DNA from: Bacteroidia bacterium
GTDB taxonomy: Bacteria > Bacteroidota > Bacteroidia > Cytophagales > Cyclobacteriaceae
NCBI GenBank assembly: GCA_030425425.1
Contig: JAUIAO010000001.1
Coordinates: 124,001-188,000, forward strand
Direction of reading: 5' to 3'
Length of the DNA stretch: 64,000 nt
Positions 8,663 through 18,515 of the stretch are shown here, piece after piece (positions within the stretch are counted from its first letter, which is position 1; each line of letters begins with the position of its first letter). Below the pieces are notes generated by a model. That model had not been told where the DNA came from and ran no database searches. It worked only from the letters and a program-made list of their open reading frames with translations. The position numbers and the translations under genes were made by a program.

Positions 8663-10036
8663 ATGAGATATTTAGTCGTTTTGTTTATTCTGGCTTCAGG
8701 GTTATTTGTTTTATTGAATTGTAATTCCAGTCAAAAAAAAGGAATTGAAAAACAGTCTGAAGGAGCAACCATTTATCAACAATACTGCATTGGCTGCCAT
8801 GGGCCAAATCTACAGCAAGTAGAAGTTGCAGACTTCAAGGACAAGTCTGTAGATACTATTGCTTCTATAATTATGAATGGTCGGTTAGAGCAAGGCATGC
8901 CTGCTTTTCAGCAAGCATTATCTCCAGACCAAATCATTTCGGTCGCGAGCTACATGAAAAATCATGAGTTCGACAGTACAGATATCCCCGTCAAAAGTAC
9001 CTCTCAATCAATGGAAGTGGTTGTTGGTGGACTTGAAATACCATGGGGAATGGAGTTTTTACCCAATGGTGAAATGCTGATTGCCGAGAGGAAAGGGAAA
9101 CTTTCCAGGTGGAATGGTGCGTCATTGGTTGAAATTACAGGATTGCCAGAAATCAGAGTAAAAGGTCAGGGAGGATTGATGGATCTTAAGCTTCATCCGG
9201 ATTATGAAAAAAATGGGTGGATCTATATATCGTATTCTTATGTGGATCAGGTCGATATAAAGGCCGGAGGAACAGCAATAATCAGAGCACAGATTGAGAA
9301 TGATCGATTGATCAACATCGAGGAAATATATAAGGGCTTTCCAGCTACCAGAAGTAACGCTCATTTTGGCAGTAGGATGGTATTTGATAGAGAAGGATAC
9401 CTCTATTTTACTAATGGTGATCGGCGAAATCGCGAGGTATTTCCTCAATCATTGGAGAATACAAATGGGAAAGTTCACAGACTGAACGATGATGGTACAG
9501 TACCACCTGATAATCCATTTGTCAATGACGAAAAAGCTGTAAACTCTATCTATTCCTATGGTCATCGAAACCCGCAGGGAATAGCCATGCATCCTGAAAC
9601 AGGTCGAATTTGGGAGTCTGAGCACGGACCCAAAGGAGGTGATGAGATTAACCTGATAGAAAAAGGAAAGAACTATGGCTGGCCAGTAATCTCTTATGGT
9701 ATTAACTATGATGGAACTACGTTTACCGACCTTACGGCAAAACAAGGAATGGAGCAGCCAGTACATTATTATGTACCGTCCATAGCACCTTGCGGAATGG
9801 CGTTTGTTTCATCAGATCTTTATGGTGATTGGAAGAATAGCATTCTATTGGGCTCTTTAAGTTTTAGATACCTCGAACGAATAAAGTTTGACGATTTGGG
9901 AAGAGTAATAGAGCGAGAAAAACTCCTTGAAGAACTAAATAGTCGTGTGAGAGATGTTCGCGAAGGACCAGATGGGTACATTTATGTAGCATTAGAGCAG
10001 CCGGGCCGGATCATCAAATTACTTCCTGAGAAATAA
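8663..10036 (+). CDS. lipoprotein cytochrome c / PQQ-dependent sugar dehydrogenase fusion
   Basis: 457 residues. The hydrophobic leader ends LLNC, so Cys20 is the likely lipidated residue. Residues about 35-100 are a small class I cytochrome c with heme motif CIGCH (Cys42, Cys45, His46) and a GMPAFQQ segment that may supply the axial Met. From about residue 108 the six-bladed propeller of soluble-glucose-dehydrogenase-like (GSDH, Yli-type) PQQ enzymes follows: IPWGMEFLPNGEMLIAERKG, GLMDLKLHPDY, SYGHRNPQGIAMHP, WESEHGPKGGDEIN, and GRIIKLLPEK at the end. By family knowledge it oxidises an aldose at the cell envelope and passes electrons to the attached heme. It ends exactly at the start codon of the TonB-dependent receptor, so the two are coupled. 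Confidence 0.88.
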   Translation: MRYLVVLFILASGLFVLLNCNSSQKKGIEKQSEGATIYQQYCIGCHGPNLQQVEVADFKDKSVDTIASIIMNGRLEQGMPAFQQALSPDQIISVASYMKNHEFDSTDIPVKSTSQSMEVVVGGLEIPWGMEFLPNGEMLIAERKGKLSRWNGASLVEITGLPEIRVKGQGGLMDLKLHPDYEKNGWIYISYSYVDQVDIKAGGTAIIRAQIENDRLINIEEIYKGFPATRSNAHFGSRMVFDREGYLYFTNGDRRNREVFPQSLENTNGKVHRLNDDGTVPPDNPFVNDEKAVNSIYSYGHRNPQGIAMHPETGRIWESEHGPKGGDEINLIEKGKNYGWPVISYGINYDGTTFTDLTAKQGMEQPVHYYVPSIAPCGMAFVSSDLYGDWKNSILLGSLSFRYLERIKFDDLGRVIEREKLLEELNSRVRDVREGPDGYIYVALEQPGRIIKLLPEK

Positions 10037-12052
10037 ATGAGAATACTTTCCAGTCTCATATTTTTCGTCTGGTGCTTGCAGTTACAAAGTCAGCAAGTAA
10101 GTACCTCGGACACTCTGGAATATTTGGTGATTGAATCACCAATGGTTCAAAAATCCGTGATAAAACTCCCGAGTAGCTATTCGCAAATAAACTCTGGTCA
10201 TTTCATTTCTAATACAGGTAATTCGGTTGTAGGAACTTTGAGTTTAATCACCGGAGCAAGTGCTCAAATCGGTGCTTTAAACACCAATCGAATTACCATA
10301 CGAGGTGTTGGGTCCAGAAATCCATATGGTACCAACCGGGTGAAGGCATATTTCAGTGGAATTCCTATTTCTGGGGGTGACGGCACTACAGAACTTGAAG
10401 ACATTTCTCAGAATTTGGTTTCTTCCGTAGAAATTCTGAAAGGAGGGAAGTCGGCGTTTTATGGAGCAGGATTAGGAGGAGTGATCATTTTAAACCCGAT
10501 AGATTTTGCTCAGAGGGGTTTTCATGGTGAGTTGAGTGCGCAGCGCGGTAGCGATGGACTTTCAAGCAACCAAATTATGCTTAGCTACGGAAGCGAAAAA
10601 TCTAGTACGATCTTCAATTTTGGACATTATCATGTAGGCGGTTGGAGAGATAATAGTGATTTTACCAGGTACAATTATTTCTTATTTCATGAGCAAAAAA
10701 TCAAAAGCCATCACCTCAAATTCATCGCACTCAGCAGAAACTTAAAAGCAGAAATTCCAAGTTCATTAAACTATGATCATTATCGCAATGACCCCTCTTC
10801 AGCTGCATTCACCTGGCAGATGGTCAATGGGAGGGAAAGTAACCAGAAAAATTTAGTGGCCATTGAAGATGAAGTCAGTTTTGGAACTTCTTTCAGAAAC
10901 CAATTGACGGTGTTTTATGATTGGTATGAAGGAAATGAATATCGACCATTTAATGATTACTTAGACAACAATCACCGAATTGGATTAAGATCCAGACTGG
11001 CATATGAAAAGCAAAAACTTGCCATTGGTTTTATGTTGGAAGCATATCGAGAATTCTACGAATGGCAAACATTTGAAGTTGACTCAGATCAATTGATCAA
11101 TCATTTGGATGAAAGGAGGGTTCCCATAGTGATAGGATTGGATGCGGGTTATTCTATTAGCAGCAATTGGTTTTTAGAATCGGGCCTTTCCTTGAATTTT
11201 TTACGATATCGGGTTTTTAATCATACCACTGAAATAGAAGACTTTTTTGATTATCCCGCGAAGATTTCTCCTTTTGTCGGAATGAGCTACACCTTTGATA
11301 AAGGCTCCACCATTTACGGTAATTTCAGTCATGGATTTTCTTATCCCTCTGTAGAGGAAACACTTTACCCCGAAGGAGTTAAAAATCCGAATCTTCTTCC
11401 TGAAACTGGAATTACCTACGAAATCGGCTGGAAGTACCAGTCCAATGATCGGCATTTTTTGCTCGATTGGGCTGCATATCATCTGACGCTGAATGACTTA
11501 CTGCTTACCGAGCGAATTGAAAATGGCGATAGCTATGGAGTGAATGGAGGTGCAGCAACTAATATGGGAACAGAAATTTTGTTGGAAAAACGATTCCTTT
11601 ATGATTCGAAGAGCTGGATTCACCACTTGTCCATCTCCAACGCTCTGACCCTTGGAGTATATCGATTCAATGACTTTGTGAACGAAGGTGAGGATTTCTC
11701 AGGAAATGACCTTCCCGGCATACCTAATCGGGTGAATATTTTGGTTCTCAAGGGTAAAGCAGGTAAATCCTGGAGCTATTCAGCCAATTACCACATTGTT
11801 GGCAATCAATATTTAAATGATGAGAATACTGAGAACCTGGATTCTTACTCTGTGCTTAATGCTGATCTTAATTTTCATAAAGAAATTGGGAGGGTTACAG
11901 TATCAATGGGAGTAGGGTTGAAAAACATATTGAATCAACAGTATTCTGGCATGGTGGTGGTCAATGCTCCTGCTTTCGGCAATAACGATCCGAGGTATTA
12001 CTATCCAGCACAGCCACGTAATTATGCTTTTGACTTAAAATTGAGTTTTTGA
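10037..12052 (+). CDS. TonB-dependent outer membrane receptor
   Basis: 671 residues. Signal peptide MRILSSLIFFVWCLQLQSQQ. A plug domain of about 140 residues contains GNSVVGTLSLITGASAQIG and ITIRGVGSRNPYGTNRVKAYFSG, then VEILKGGKSAFYGAGLGGVI, the classic end of the plug. The rest is a 22-strand-type barrel ending in an aromatic residue (FDLKLSF). No carboxypeptidase-like N-terminal domain, so it resembles siderophore/vitamin receptors more than SusC. It begins immediately after the stop of the PQQ dehydrogenase gene with no gap, so the barrel might import a product or the PQQ cofactor itself; that is inference. Confidence 0.9.
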   Translation: MRILSSLIFFVWCLQLQSQQVSTSDTLEYLVIESPMVQKSVIKLPSSYSQINSGHFISNTGNSVVGTLSLITGASAQIGALNTNRITIRGVGSRNPYGTNRVKAYFSGIPISGGDGTTELEDISQNLVSSVEILKGGKSAFYGAGLGGVIILNPIDFAQRGFHGELSAQRGSDGLSSNQIMLSYGSEKSSTIFNFGHYHVGGWRDNSDFTRYNYFLFHEQKIKSHHLKFIALSRNLKAEIPSSLNYDHYRNDPSSAAFTWQMVNGRESNQKNLVAIEDEVSFGTSFRNQLTVFYDWYEGNEYRPFNDYLDNNHRIGLRSRLAYEKQKLAIGFMLEAYREFYEWQTFEVDSDQLINHLDERRVPIVIGLDAGYSISSNWFLESGLSLNFLRYRVFNHTTEIEDFFDYPAKISPFVGMSYTFDKGSTIYGNFSHGFSYPSVEETLYPEGVKNPNLLPETGITYEIGWKYQSNDRHFLLDWAAYHLTLNDLLLTERIENGDSYGVNGGAATNMGTEILLEKRFLYDSKSWIHHLSISNALTLGVYRFNDFVNEGEDFSGNDLPGIPNRVNILVLKGKAGKSWSYSANYHIVGNQYLNDENTENLDSYSVLNADLNFHKEIGRVTVSMGVGLKNILNQQYSGMVVVNAPAFGNNDPRYYYPAQPRNYAFDLKLSF

Positions 12053-12090
12053 TCATCGATAAGAGATCACAAAAAAATGGCGTAAATTAT

Positions 12091-12348
12091 ATGTTCGATA
12101 ATCATTCAATGGCGAAAAGTTTTACTTCATTACCCAATCAACCAATGGACAAAGCGCAACAACCACTAAAATATTACCCAGACTGGACCCAGCCCCAAGG
12201 CAAAACTTCCAAAAAAGGAAGCAAGGTTCATATTCATCCTTATGATTTGATATCGTATGTTCACAAAAGAGATGGCATAGACAAAGCAGGAGAGCTGGCA
12301 GTGAAGCTCATTAATCAGAAATACGCTAAAATTTTCAGACAATCCTAA
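12091..12348 (+). CDS. small basic hypothetical protein
   Basis: Up to 85 residues from the ATG at 12091; alternative ATGs lie at 12109 and 12145, and a TTG overlapping the receptor stop at 12049 is also in frame. No family recognised. The C-terminal half (SKVHIHPYDLISYVHKRDG, then an amphipathic helix ending NQKYAKIFRQS) is Lys/His-rich. It lies directly behind the receptor gene and could be the last gene of that operon. The start is uncertain and the coding status moderate. Confidence 0.5.
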   Translation: MFDNHSMAKSFTSLPNQPMDKAQQPLKYYPDWTQPQGKTSKKGSKVHIHPYDLISYVHKRDGIDKAGELAVKLINQKYAKIFRQS

Positions 12349-12349
12349 C

Positions 12350-14434
12350 TCAGTTTTGACGAATTAAATCCCCTTTATTGTATTTCTCCTTTTTGATTAG
12401 ATTGCCATCTATGTCGTAATACTTCCAGGTGCCTTCCTTGAGGTCGTTCTTATACTTTCCTTTGATTTTCAACTCTCCAGTATCGTGGTATTCAAAGTAG
12501 CTGCCATGTTTCAGTCCATCTTTGATTTCTACTTCATATTGTTGTACACCATTCTCAAAATCATTTGTTTGCTTTTTGGCACCCAGGTCTTCCAGCTCTA
12601 TCTCGATTTCTGAAATCAACAGTTGCTCACCGGGATCGGTGGCAAACAATGAATCGTAATTAGTAGTGTCGCTTGGCATCTCCATGAAGTAGGCTCCGGG
12701 TTCAGGAGTTTTTACATTATTGATGGAGATCATTGCCCTGGTTTTGTAAAGATCTCGGGAAGGATAGAGGCTCACGCCGAATTGTGGAAAATCATTGATT
12801 AGATTGATATCATCCTGAAGCATTTCCAATACAGAATTACTGAGCAGTCCTCCTGAGCTCCTGGCCAAAAGTGGTAACTGCACATAACATAAAAAGCTAT
12901 GTTTTTCGCCTAATTCTGCCACAAAAGATTGGTAATCAGCATTTGCTGCTAAAGTGTTTTTGGCCAAATAGTCATCTATGATTCGGCTTAATGTCTGGGG
13001 ACTATTTGAGAAAATGACATAGTTATTAATAATGGTATAATATGGACGATCGAGGCTAGTAAACAGGTTTCCAAGTACTAAATTGAACAACCCTTTGATC
13101 GATAGAAAACTAATCTCAAAGCCTTTATAATCAACTGTTTTGAATCTTACCGGAGTTTTTCTTTTGATTTGTTTTCTGAGAAAATCCATCTTTTCTCTGA
13201 CCAATCGAGTGTTTTTACCTTTTAATACCAGAGCAACTTCACTCCGCTCTCGCTCCATTTGCACTATGGCCAGCTCATCATCTACCCAATCCACAAAGTC
13301 CTCCTGAATGCTGATGTCCAGAAATTTCTCGGTTTTCTTTTTATAATCGTCATATCCCTGTCCATATTCCTGATCTTGGTGCAGATGCGTTTCTAATTCG
13401 CGATAGAAATCACTGAACTCCTCAAATCCAATGCTCATATACAGCGAAGTAGTGGCGGGCAACACTTCAGCAATTGATAAGTTGCTCGTGCCTGTGTTTT
13501 CGAGTATTTCGAGGTATGTAGCTAAGCTGTCATCATAATTAGAATATCCTTCAAGCGATAAGGTTGATTCTTTCAGATCAAAATAAAGCCCTCCGAATAA
13601 TAAAGGAAGGTTCGTTTTTAAGGATGATGTGTATGATTCACCTAATTGTGGTTGAATGAACTGATAGAACCACTCATAGTTTATAAGCATCCGAACGACC
13701 CCTTCTCCGATAGTTTCTTTCTGCACTTCAATGAAATCCAGATTGCGAGTCAGAGGAGCTTTCTGGTGTTCAATAATTGATTTTTCTACCAGACTATGGG
13801 TATAAGATCCCACCAAAAAATTGTCAATAAAAGTGAAATACAGAGTGGATTTGGTATGAATATCCAGACTCTCATAAATCGTAAAGTCTTCGAATTGGCG
13901 CTTTGTTAGATTTCCAGATGTTGTCAGGAGTGTTCTGACAACTGCCAGTCCCTCCATGTCCAAAACATACAAAAAATCATAGTCATTTTTCCTGATGAGG
14001 TGACCAGAAAGCAAAACCGATCGATCGTCGAGCATATCCAGTGCCATATCAAAAGATGCCATGTTTTCCTCTATCCCTTGCATGATCTCACCATATTCTC
14101 TCCAGTCTTCATCTTTGATCAGCGTTTTCCAGATTTTGGTGTTCGACAGACTAGACCATGCCGTATAAGGCTCATCAGTTTCCATGATAAAAAATGCATC
14201 TGAAGGCACAAGGTTCAATGGGTTGATTCTTGGGCCGCCGGTGTTAGGTCTCAACATTTTGACTGTGAGATAGCTACCACTCAGAATAATGACTAATAGC
14301 AAAATCCAGATGGCTCGGCGTTTCGGCTTTTTTTTTCTATTCAAGTCAGATTTATCTTCAATTGAGGTGTTTGAGGAAGTGTCCTTATTCTCCGGGAATT
14401 CGTTATCCAAATTATTGGGTTCTTTTGGGGTCAT
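12350..14434 (-). CDS. membrane-anchored DUF3352-like protein with C-terminal MORN repeats
   Basis: 694 residues. An acidic N-terminal cytoplasmic tail is followed by a basic patch (RKKKPKRRAIW) and a single transmembrane helix (about 41-60). The large extracytoplasmic domain contains LVPSDAFFIMETDEPYTAW and later INNYVIFSNSPQTL, which match the DUF3352 pattern. The last about 65 residues hold MORN_2/YwqK-type repeats (KHGSYFEYHDTGELKIKGKY, KEGTWKYYDIDGNLIKKEKY). The function is unknown; such proteins are common in Cytophagales. It is divergent from the lipoprotein gene at 14643, with about 200 bp between. Confidence 0.72.
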   Translation of the reverse strand: MTPKEPNNLDNEFPENKDTSSNTSIEDKSDLNRKKKPKRRAIWILLLVIILSGSYLTVKMLRPNTGGPRINPLNLVPSDAFFIMETDEPYTAWSSLSNTKIWKTLIKDEDWREYGEIMQGIEENMASFDMALDMLDDRSVLLSGHLIRKNDYDFLYVLDMEGLAVVRTLLTTSGNLTKRQFEDFTIYESLDIHTKSTLYFTFIDNFLVGSYTHSLVEKSIIEHQKAPLTRNLDFIEVQKETIGEGVVRMLINYEWFYQFIQPQLGESYTSSLKTNLPLLFGGLYFDLKESTLSLEGYSNYDDSLATYLEILENTGTSNLSIAEVLPATTSLYMSIGFEEFSDFYRELETHLHQDQEYGQGYDDYKKKTEKFLDISIQEDFVDWVDDELAIVQMERERSEVALVLKGKNTRLVREKMDFLRKQIKRKTPVRFKTVDYKGFEISFLSIKGLFNLVLGNLFTSLDRPYYTIINNYVIFSNSPQTLSRIIDDYLAKNTLAANADYQSFVAELGEKHSFLCYVQLPLLARSSGGLLSNSVLEMLQDDINLINDFPQFGVSLYPSRDLYKTRAMISINNVKTPEPGAYFMEMPSDTTNYDSLFATDPGEQLLISEIEIELEDLGAKKQTNDFENGVQQYEVEIKDGLKHGSYFEYHDTGELKIKGKYKNDLKEGTWKYYDIDGNLIKKEKYNKGDLIRQN

Positions 14435-14642
14435 AAAAATGTATACTCATTCAAAGATAAAAGTAGATATTCTTTATGAGTTGTTTAAAGAGAGATAAGT
14501 TTAGAATCAGATTGACTTAATGAGTTGAAGGATTACTTTATTTATCGTCTGTATAGGGTTTGCCTATCTTAGCGATAAAATGACCTCCTGAATTGCTTTA
14601 AATTCCATTTCTGCTAAATTCGGACATTGATCATTTTCAATT

Positions 14643-15518
14643 ATGAACCGAGTATATAACTTCCTGATTATTATTGCTTTAATCTCTGGGACGTCATGTT
14701 CCACACTTAAAAAATCTCAGGTCAAGCTTATTGGTAATTATTATAATACACTCACCAATTACCCAGGGTCTGTTAAGAAGCTCAATGAGGGAGTAGCACT
14801 GATTACCCTTGAATCTAAAAACCTCCGCAGTGCTCTTCAAAACTCGGATTCAGCAAGAGTGTATGCCTTGATTTCTGCAATAAATCAATTTGATCAGGAC
14901 TTGATTTTGCCGGATAGTATTTTAGCAGAACTGGATGTCATAGAGGAGTATATCCGTAATTATTATGTTTTGGCACCGAATGGTTTTAATATTTACAAGG
15001 CATTCAAAAGTACTTCAGAATCAATAGTGGGGATATTCGGGTTCAAATCTGTGGTATCTGCAATCATGCCGGACCGGACGGTAGAGGTCAGTAGTGTCAA
15101 AAAACGAAAGATCACCCGGCATTTTAGAAATCAGAGCGAACAATTCAGGTCCAGCCTGAACAAAGTCAAAGTCTATATTGATGCACATCTTTTGCCTGAG
15201 ATTAATCAATCGAATGTGGATATTCAGCGGAATGTAGAAAAGCTCTTTGTAAGTGGGGATCAATCCATTTCTTCAATAGATCATTATTTCACATACAATA
15301 AGTACTTCATTCACTTGTTCCAAAGAGTAATCGATACTAGGAAGTTATATCAGGGAATTTCGGAAAGTATCTCTCTGATTTTAGTCACGGAAGCTGAAAT
15401 TCAGCGAATGACTGCCGAACGAAACAAACTAAACCGAGATTCCAAACGCCTTCATAGGTTGGCCGCAGAAATGGAAAAGATTCGTTTGTTACTTCAGAAA
15501 GTTGGTCAGCCACAGTGA
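14643..15518 (+). CDS. hypothetical lipoprotein with C-terminal coiled coil
   Basis: 291 residues. MNRVYNFLIIIALISGTSC ends in a lipobox-like GTSC (Cys19). No family recognised. It is predominantly helical, with a short hydrophobic stretch (SIVGIFGFKSVVSAIM, about 127-142) and a C-terminal helix rich in Arg/Lys/Glu (TEAEIQRMTAERNKLNRDSK) that looks like a coiled coil. It may be an envelope structural protein. It stands alone between a divergent gene and the DUF885 gene. Confidence 0.6.
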   Translation: MNRVYNFLIIIALISGTSCSTLKKSQVKLIGNYYNTLTNYPGSVKKLNEGVALITLESKNLRSALQNSDSARVYALISAINQFDQDLILPDSILAELDVIEEYIRNYYVLAPNGFNIYKAFKSTSESIVGIFGFKSVVSAIMPDRTVEVSSVKKRKITRHFRNQSEQFRSSLNKVKVYIDAHLLPEINQSNVDIQRNVEKLFVSGDQSISSIDHYFTYNKYFIHLFQRVIDTRKLYQGISESISLILVTEAEIQRMTAERNKLNRDSKRLHRLAAEMEKIRLLLQKVGQPQ

Positions 15519-15649
15519 GCTATTTTCAATCAAATTAGGATTATCGGTCTCTAATTATACGCCATACAACTTTTTACTATTAACTTTCATCACAGATGAA
15601 GCACCTTCGTACACTCGTAGTTTAAAAAAGCACCTACAAAATTTAGAAC

Positions 15650-17512
15650 ATGGCTAAAAAACGTACCTGGAAATTTTGGGTCGGAAGATCTCTGATCGTA
15701 ATCATTTTATTGGGCATAGGATGGGTCGTCAACCTCATTTGGTTTCGCCCATTTAATATTAGGCATTTTTATGATCGACTATTCGTAGAACTGGCTCTGG
15801 AAAATCCGGAACTGGTAACTCAGTTGGGAGTGCCAGTTTTATACGATATGAGTAAAGACGACTTAGCGGATGTGTCTGATGCCAAGCAGCGCGAAGAATT
15901 TGAAGATTTAAAAGAAGATTATCAAACACTATTAAGTTATGATTTCGAATCGCAATCACCTGCTAACCAACTCAATACCAAAATTTTAAGCTATTTCCTT
16001 AAATCACAGGTGGAGGGTGAGCCTTTTTTCTATCATGATTATCCGGTCAATCAGATGTTTGGTATACAAAGTGGTCTGCCGAGTATGATGGAAAGTTCAC
16101 ACAAGCTGCGTAACCAAAGCGATGTAGAAGCATATCTGGCTCGGCTTAAGAAGTTTGAGACTAAGTTTGGACAGGTTGTAGACAATCTGAAGATTCGTGA
16201 AGAGAAAGGGATAATTCCTCCTACATACATCATCGACAGGGTATTGAACGAGATGAAAGGGTTTACCGGACAAGCGGAAATTACGGTCATTGATATGGAG
16301 CTACCAGATGATCCGGTGCGAAACAATATTCTTTTTACTAATCTGGAATCAAAAATCAGTGAAATAGAAGATCTGTCTACCGAAGACCAACAAAAGTACC
16401 TTGCACAAGCTGAGGAGATTATCAGAACATCTGTATTCAAATCTTATCAAGGATTGATAGATTATTTTGAAGAACTCAAAGGCAAATCCACTGAAGATGC
16501 AGGTGTATGGAAATTTCCAAATGGAGATGAATTTTATGCATACATGCTGAAGCAGAATACTACAACAAATTACAGCCCACAGTTCGTGCATGAAACTGGT
16601 CTCTCAGAAGTAGATCGGATCAAGGCGGAAATGTGGGATATCTTGATTTCTCAGGGTTATACAGATACTACAAAAGCCATTGGCGAAGTGATTCAGGGGT
16701 TGAACAAAGAAGAAAGATTTGTATTTCAGGACAATGAAGATGGCAGAAAGGAGATTTTGGAAGAGTATAATAGGATTCTGGATGAAATCAGCGCCAACCT
16801 TGATGATGCATTCGATATTCGCCCTAAAGCCGAATTGGTAGTGAAAAGAGTGCCGGAATTTAAAGAAGAAGGTTCTGCGGGTGCTTATTACGAACAGCCT
16901 GCTATGGATGGTTCTAAAGGAGGTACGTTCTATGCCAATCTTCGGAATGTGGGCGAGAGTGTGAAATTCGGTATGAAAACACTCGCATATCATGAAGGAA
17001 TTCCGGGGCATCATTTTCAGATTGCTATACAGAGTGAGCTGGAAGATGTACCAATCTTCAGAACCTTTCCGCTTTTTACGGCCTATGCAGAAGGCTGGGC
17101 ACTGTATGCTGAGCGACTGGCGTGGGAGCTTGGGTTTTATGAAAATGATCCATTTGGTAACCTGGGGAGACTTCAGGCTGAAATGTTCCGCGCAGTTCGA
17201 CTGGTAGTAGACACAGGAATTCATTATAAAAAATGGACAAGAGAAGAAGCTATTGCTTATATGGTGGCTAACGCGGGAATGACTACAACAGAAGTTACCA
17301 CAGAAATCGAAAGATATATTGTCATGCCTGGACAAGCATGTGCTTACAAAGTTGGGATGATGAAGATTCTGGAATTAAGAGAAAAGGCCAAAACAGCACT
17401 TGGTGATCAATTTGATCTCAAGGAATTTCATAACGTAGTTTTGAAAAACGGAGCTGTCCCTCTTAGTGTGTTAGAAGAGTTAATTGATGAATACATTCAG
17501 GTAAATGCCTGA
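15650..17512 (+). CDS. DUF885 family metallopeptidase-like membrane protein
   Basis: 620 residues. An N-terminal transmembrane segment (about 9-27, WVGRSLIVIILLGIGWVV) anchors a large periplasmic domain. The zinc-binding HExxH-like motif typical of DUF885 reads YHEGIPGHHF (His448, Glu449, His454/His455). It is followed by TAYAEGWALYAERL, whose second Glu is the presumed third ligand, and by VVDTGIH and PGQACAYKVGMMKI, all conserved family features. The length is normal. Family members are thought to be periplasmic peptidases; the substrate is unknown. A strong hairpin terminator follows the stop. Confidence 0.87.
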   Translation: MAKKRTWKFWVGRSLIVIILLGIGWVVNLIWFRPFNIRHFYDRLFVELALENPELVTQLGVPVLYDMSKDDLADVSDAKQREEFEDLKEDYQTLLSYDFESQSPANQLNTKILSYFLKSQVEGEPFFYHDYPVNQMFGIQSGLPSMMESSHKLRNQSDVEAYLARLKKFETKFGQVVDNLKIREEKGIIPPTYIIDRVLNEMKGFTGQAEITVIDMELPDDPVRNNILFTNLESKISEIEDLSTEDQQKYLAQAEEIIRTSVFKSYQGLIDYFEELKGKSTEDAGVWKFPNGDEFYAYMLKQNTTTNYSPQFVHETGLSEVDRIKAEMWDILISQGYTDTTKAIGEVIQGLNKEERFVFQDNEDGRKEILEEYNRILDEISANLDDAFDIRPKAELVVKRVPEFKEEGSAGAYYEQPAMDGSKGGTFYANLRNVGESVKFGMKTLAYHEGIPGHHFQIAIQSELEDVPIFRTFPLFTAYAEGWALYAERLAWELGFYENDPFGNLGRLQAEMFRAVRLVVDTGIHYKKWTREEAIAYMVANAGMTTTEVTTEIERYIVMPGQACAYKVGMMKILELREKAKTALGDQFDLKEFHNVVLKNGAVPLSVLEELIDEYIQVNA

Positions 17513-17536
17513 AGGTTGAAATCATCAAAAATTAAT

Positions 17537-17567
17537 GGGTTTGTTCTTTTGGAACAAACCCTTTTTT
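17537..17567 (+). terminator. Rho-independent terminator after DUF885 gene
   Basis: A perfect 10-bp stem, gggtttgttc (17537-17546) with gaacaaaccc (17552-17561), around a 5-base loop, followed by six T. It sits 24 bases after the DUF885 stop and just before the 3' end of the convergent DUF3667 gene. Confidence 0.85.
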
Positions 17568-18354
17568 ATGACTGTGAAAGAGTTTGGACCACCAGTACGA
17601 TGGTAACCATCATAAGTATGATAATATATCCTAAATAACCAGTAACCCATACAAAGATCGGTTTGGTATAAGTCCAGAGTTTTGATTTTTGAGGATTCAG
17701 AGAACCAATCGTCCAGATGTAATAACCAATAGAAATAAACATGCTCAGGAACAAGAACATGTCACCAATGGAAAAAAAGATGATGTTGCTGAGGATATTG
17801 AGCCATACTACGTGAGAGGTCAGGTATGCCGACAAAAGGAAATTCTCCAGATAATTTCTCCTGCCACGATAGAAGATATTGAGGCTTAAAGCCAGGAACG
17901 GGATCATGATTCCCACAAGAATCCTCATATTTTTAGAAAGGACATTCAAATAGAGCTCCATGAATTCTCTCTGCCGTTCTGAAGTAGCTGCAGGATCACC
18001 AAATCCCCCAAATCCTTCACCAGCAACCTTGAAAACATCTTGAGGTGAAAGCCCCAAAATTTCAAACGATAATATGTAAAGAAAGCCCATCAATATCAGG
18101 TAGGATAGAGGGCCAATGTATTTTACTCTATTTCCGGCTAAGTATTCTTTGATGACCATGTGTGGCCGAATGGTAAGGCTGGTAACTGTGCGATAAAAGC
18201 GGTTATCAGTGCCAAACCAGTTGGTGGTCAGCTCCAACACCAAACCTTTCCAGGTGATAGGTTTCGGTCGGATAATCTGACCACAATTAGAACAATAATT
18301 ATCGGAAGCTGGCTGATGACAATTGATACAGGTTATTTCTTCGCTCATTGACAT
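17566..18354 (-). CDS. DUF3667 family zinc-ribbon membrane protein
   Basis: 262 residues. The N-terminal zinc ribbon has four cysteines in CINCHQPASDNYCSNCGQ (Cys9, Cys12, Cys21, Cys24). The conserved DUF3667 segment TWKGLVLELTTNWFGTDNRFYRTV follows, then about five hydrophobic helices (from YIGPLSYLILMGFLYILSF onward). Widespread in Bacteroidota, function unknown. The start could also be the Met at residue 3. It is convergent with the DUF885 gene, with the stop inside the T-tract of that gene's terminator. Confidence 0.85.
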   Translation of the reverse strand: MSMSEEITCINCHQPASDNYCSNCGQIIRPKPITWKGLVLELTTNWFGTDNRFYRTVTSLTIRPHMVIKEYLAGNRVKYIGPLSYLILMGFLYILSFEILGLSPQDVFKVAGEGFGGFGDPAATSERQREFMELYLNVLSKNMRILVGIMIPFLALSLNIFYRGRRNYLENFLLSAYLTSHVVWLNILSNIIFFSIGDMFLFLSMFISIGYYIWTIGSLNPQKSKLWTYTKPIFVWVTGYLGYIIILMMVTIVLVVQTLSQS

Positions 18355-18515
18355 AAAGGACGTTGGTTCAATTTAATAGCCGGTTGATTTGATGATGTCA
18401 AATAAAATTAAAAACGATGATATTGATGGGCTAAATATGCCACAAAGCTTATTGATGAAACTAATTATGTTTTAAAAGTCAGTATTTTGCACTATAAACC
18501 ACCTGAAGAGAACTC

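Noticed and set aside
9122-9766. Minus-strand open frames inside the PQQ dehydrogenase gene
   Set aside because: They are antisense frames of a strongly supported gene, Cys/Ile/Tyr-rich without any family signature.
16604-17335. 243-codon minus-strand frame inside the DUF885 gene
   Set aside because: Fully antisense to a conserved metallopeptidase with its HEGIPGHH motif; the translation is Phe/Cys-rich and matches nothing.
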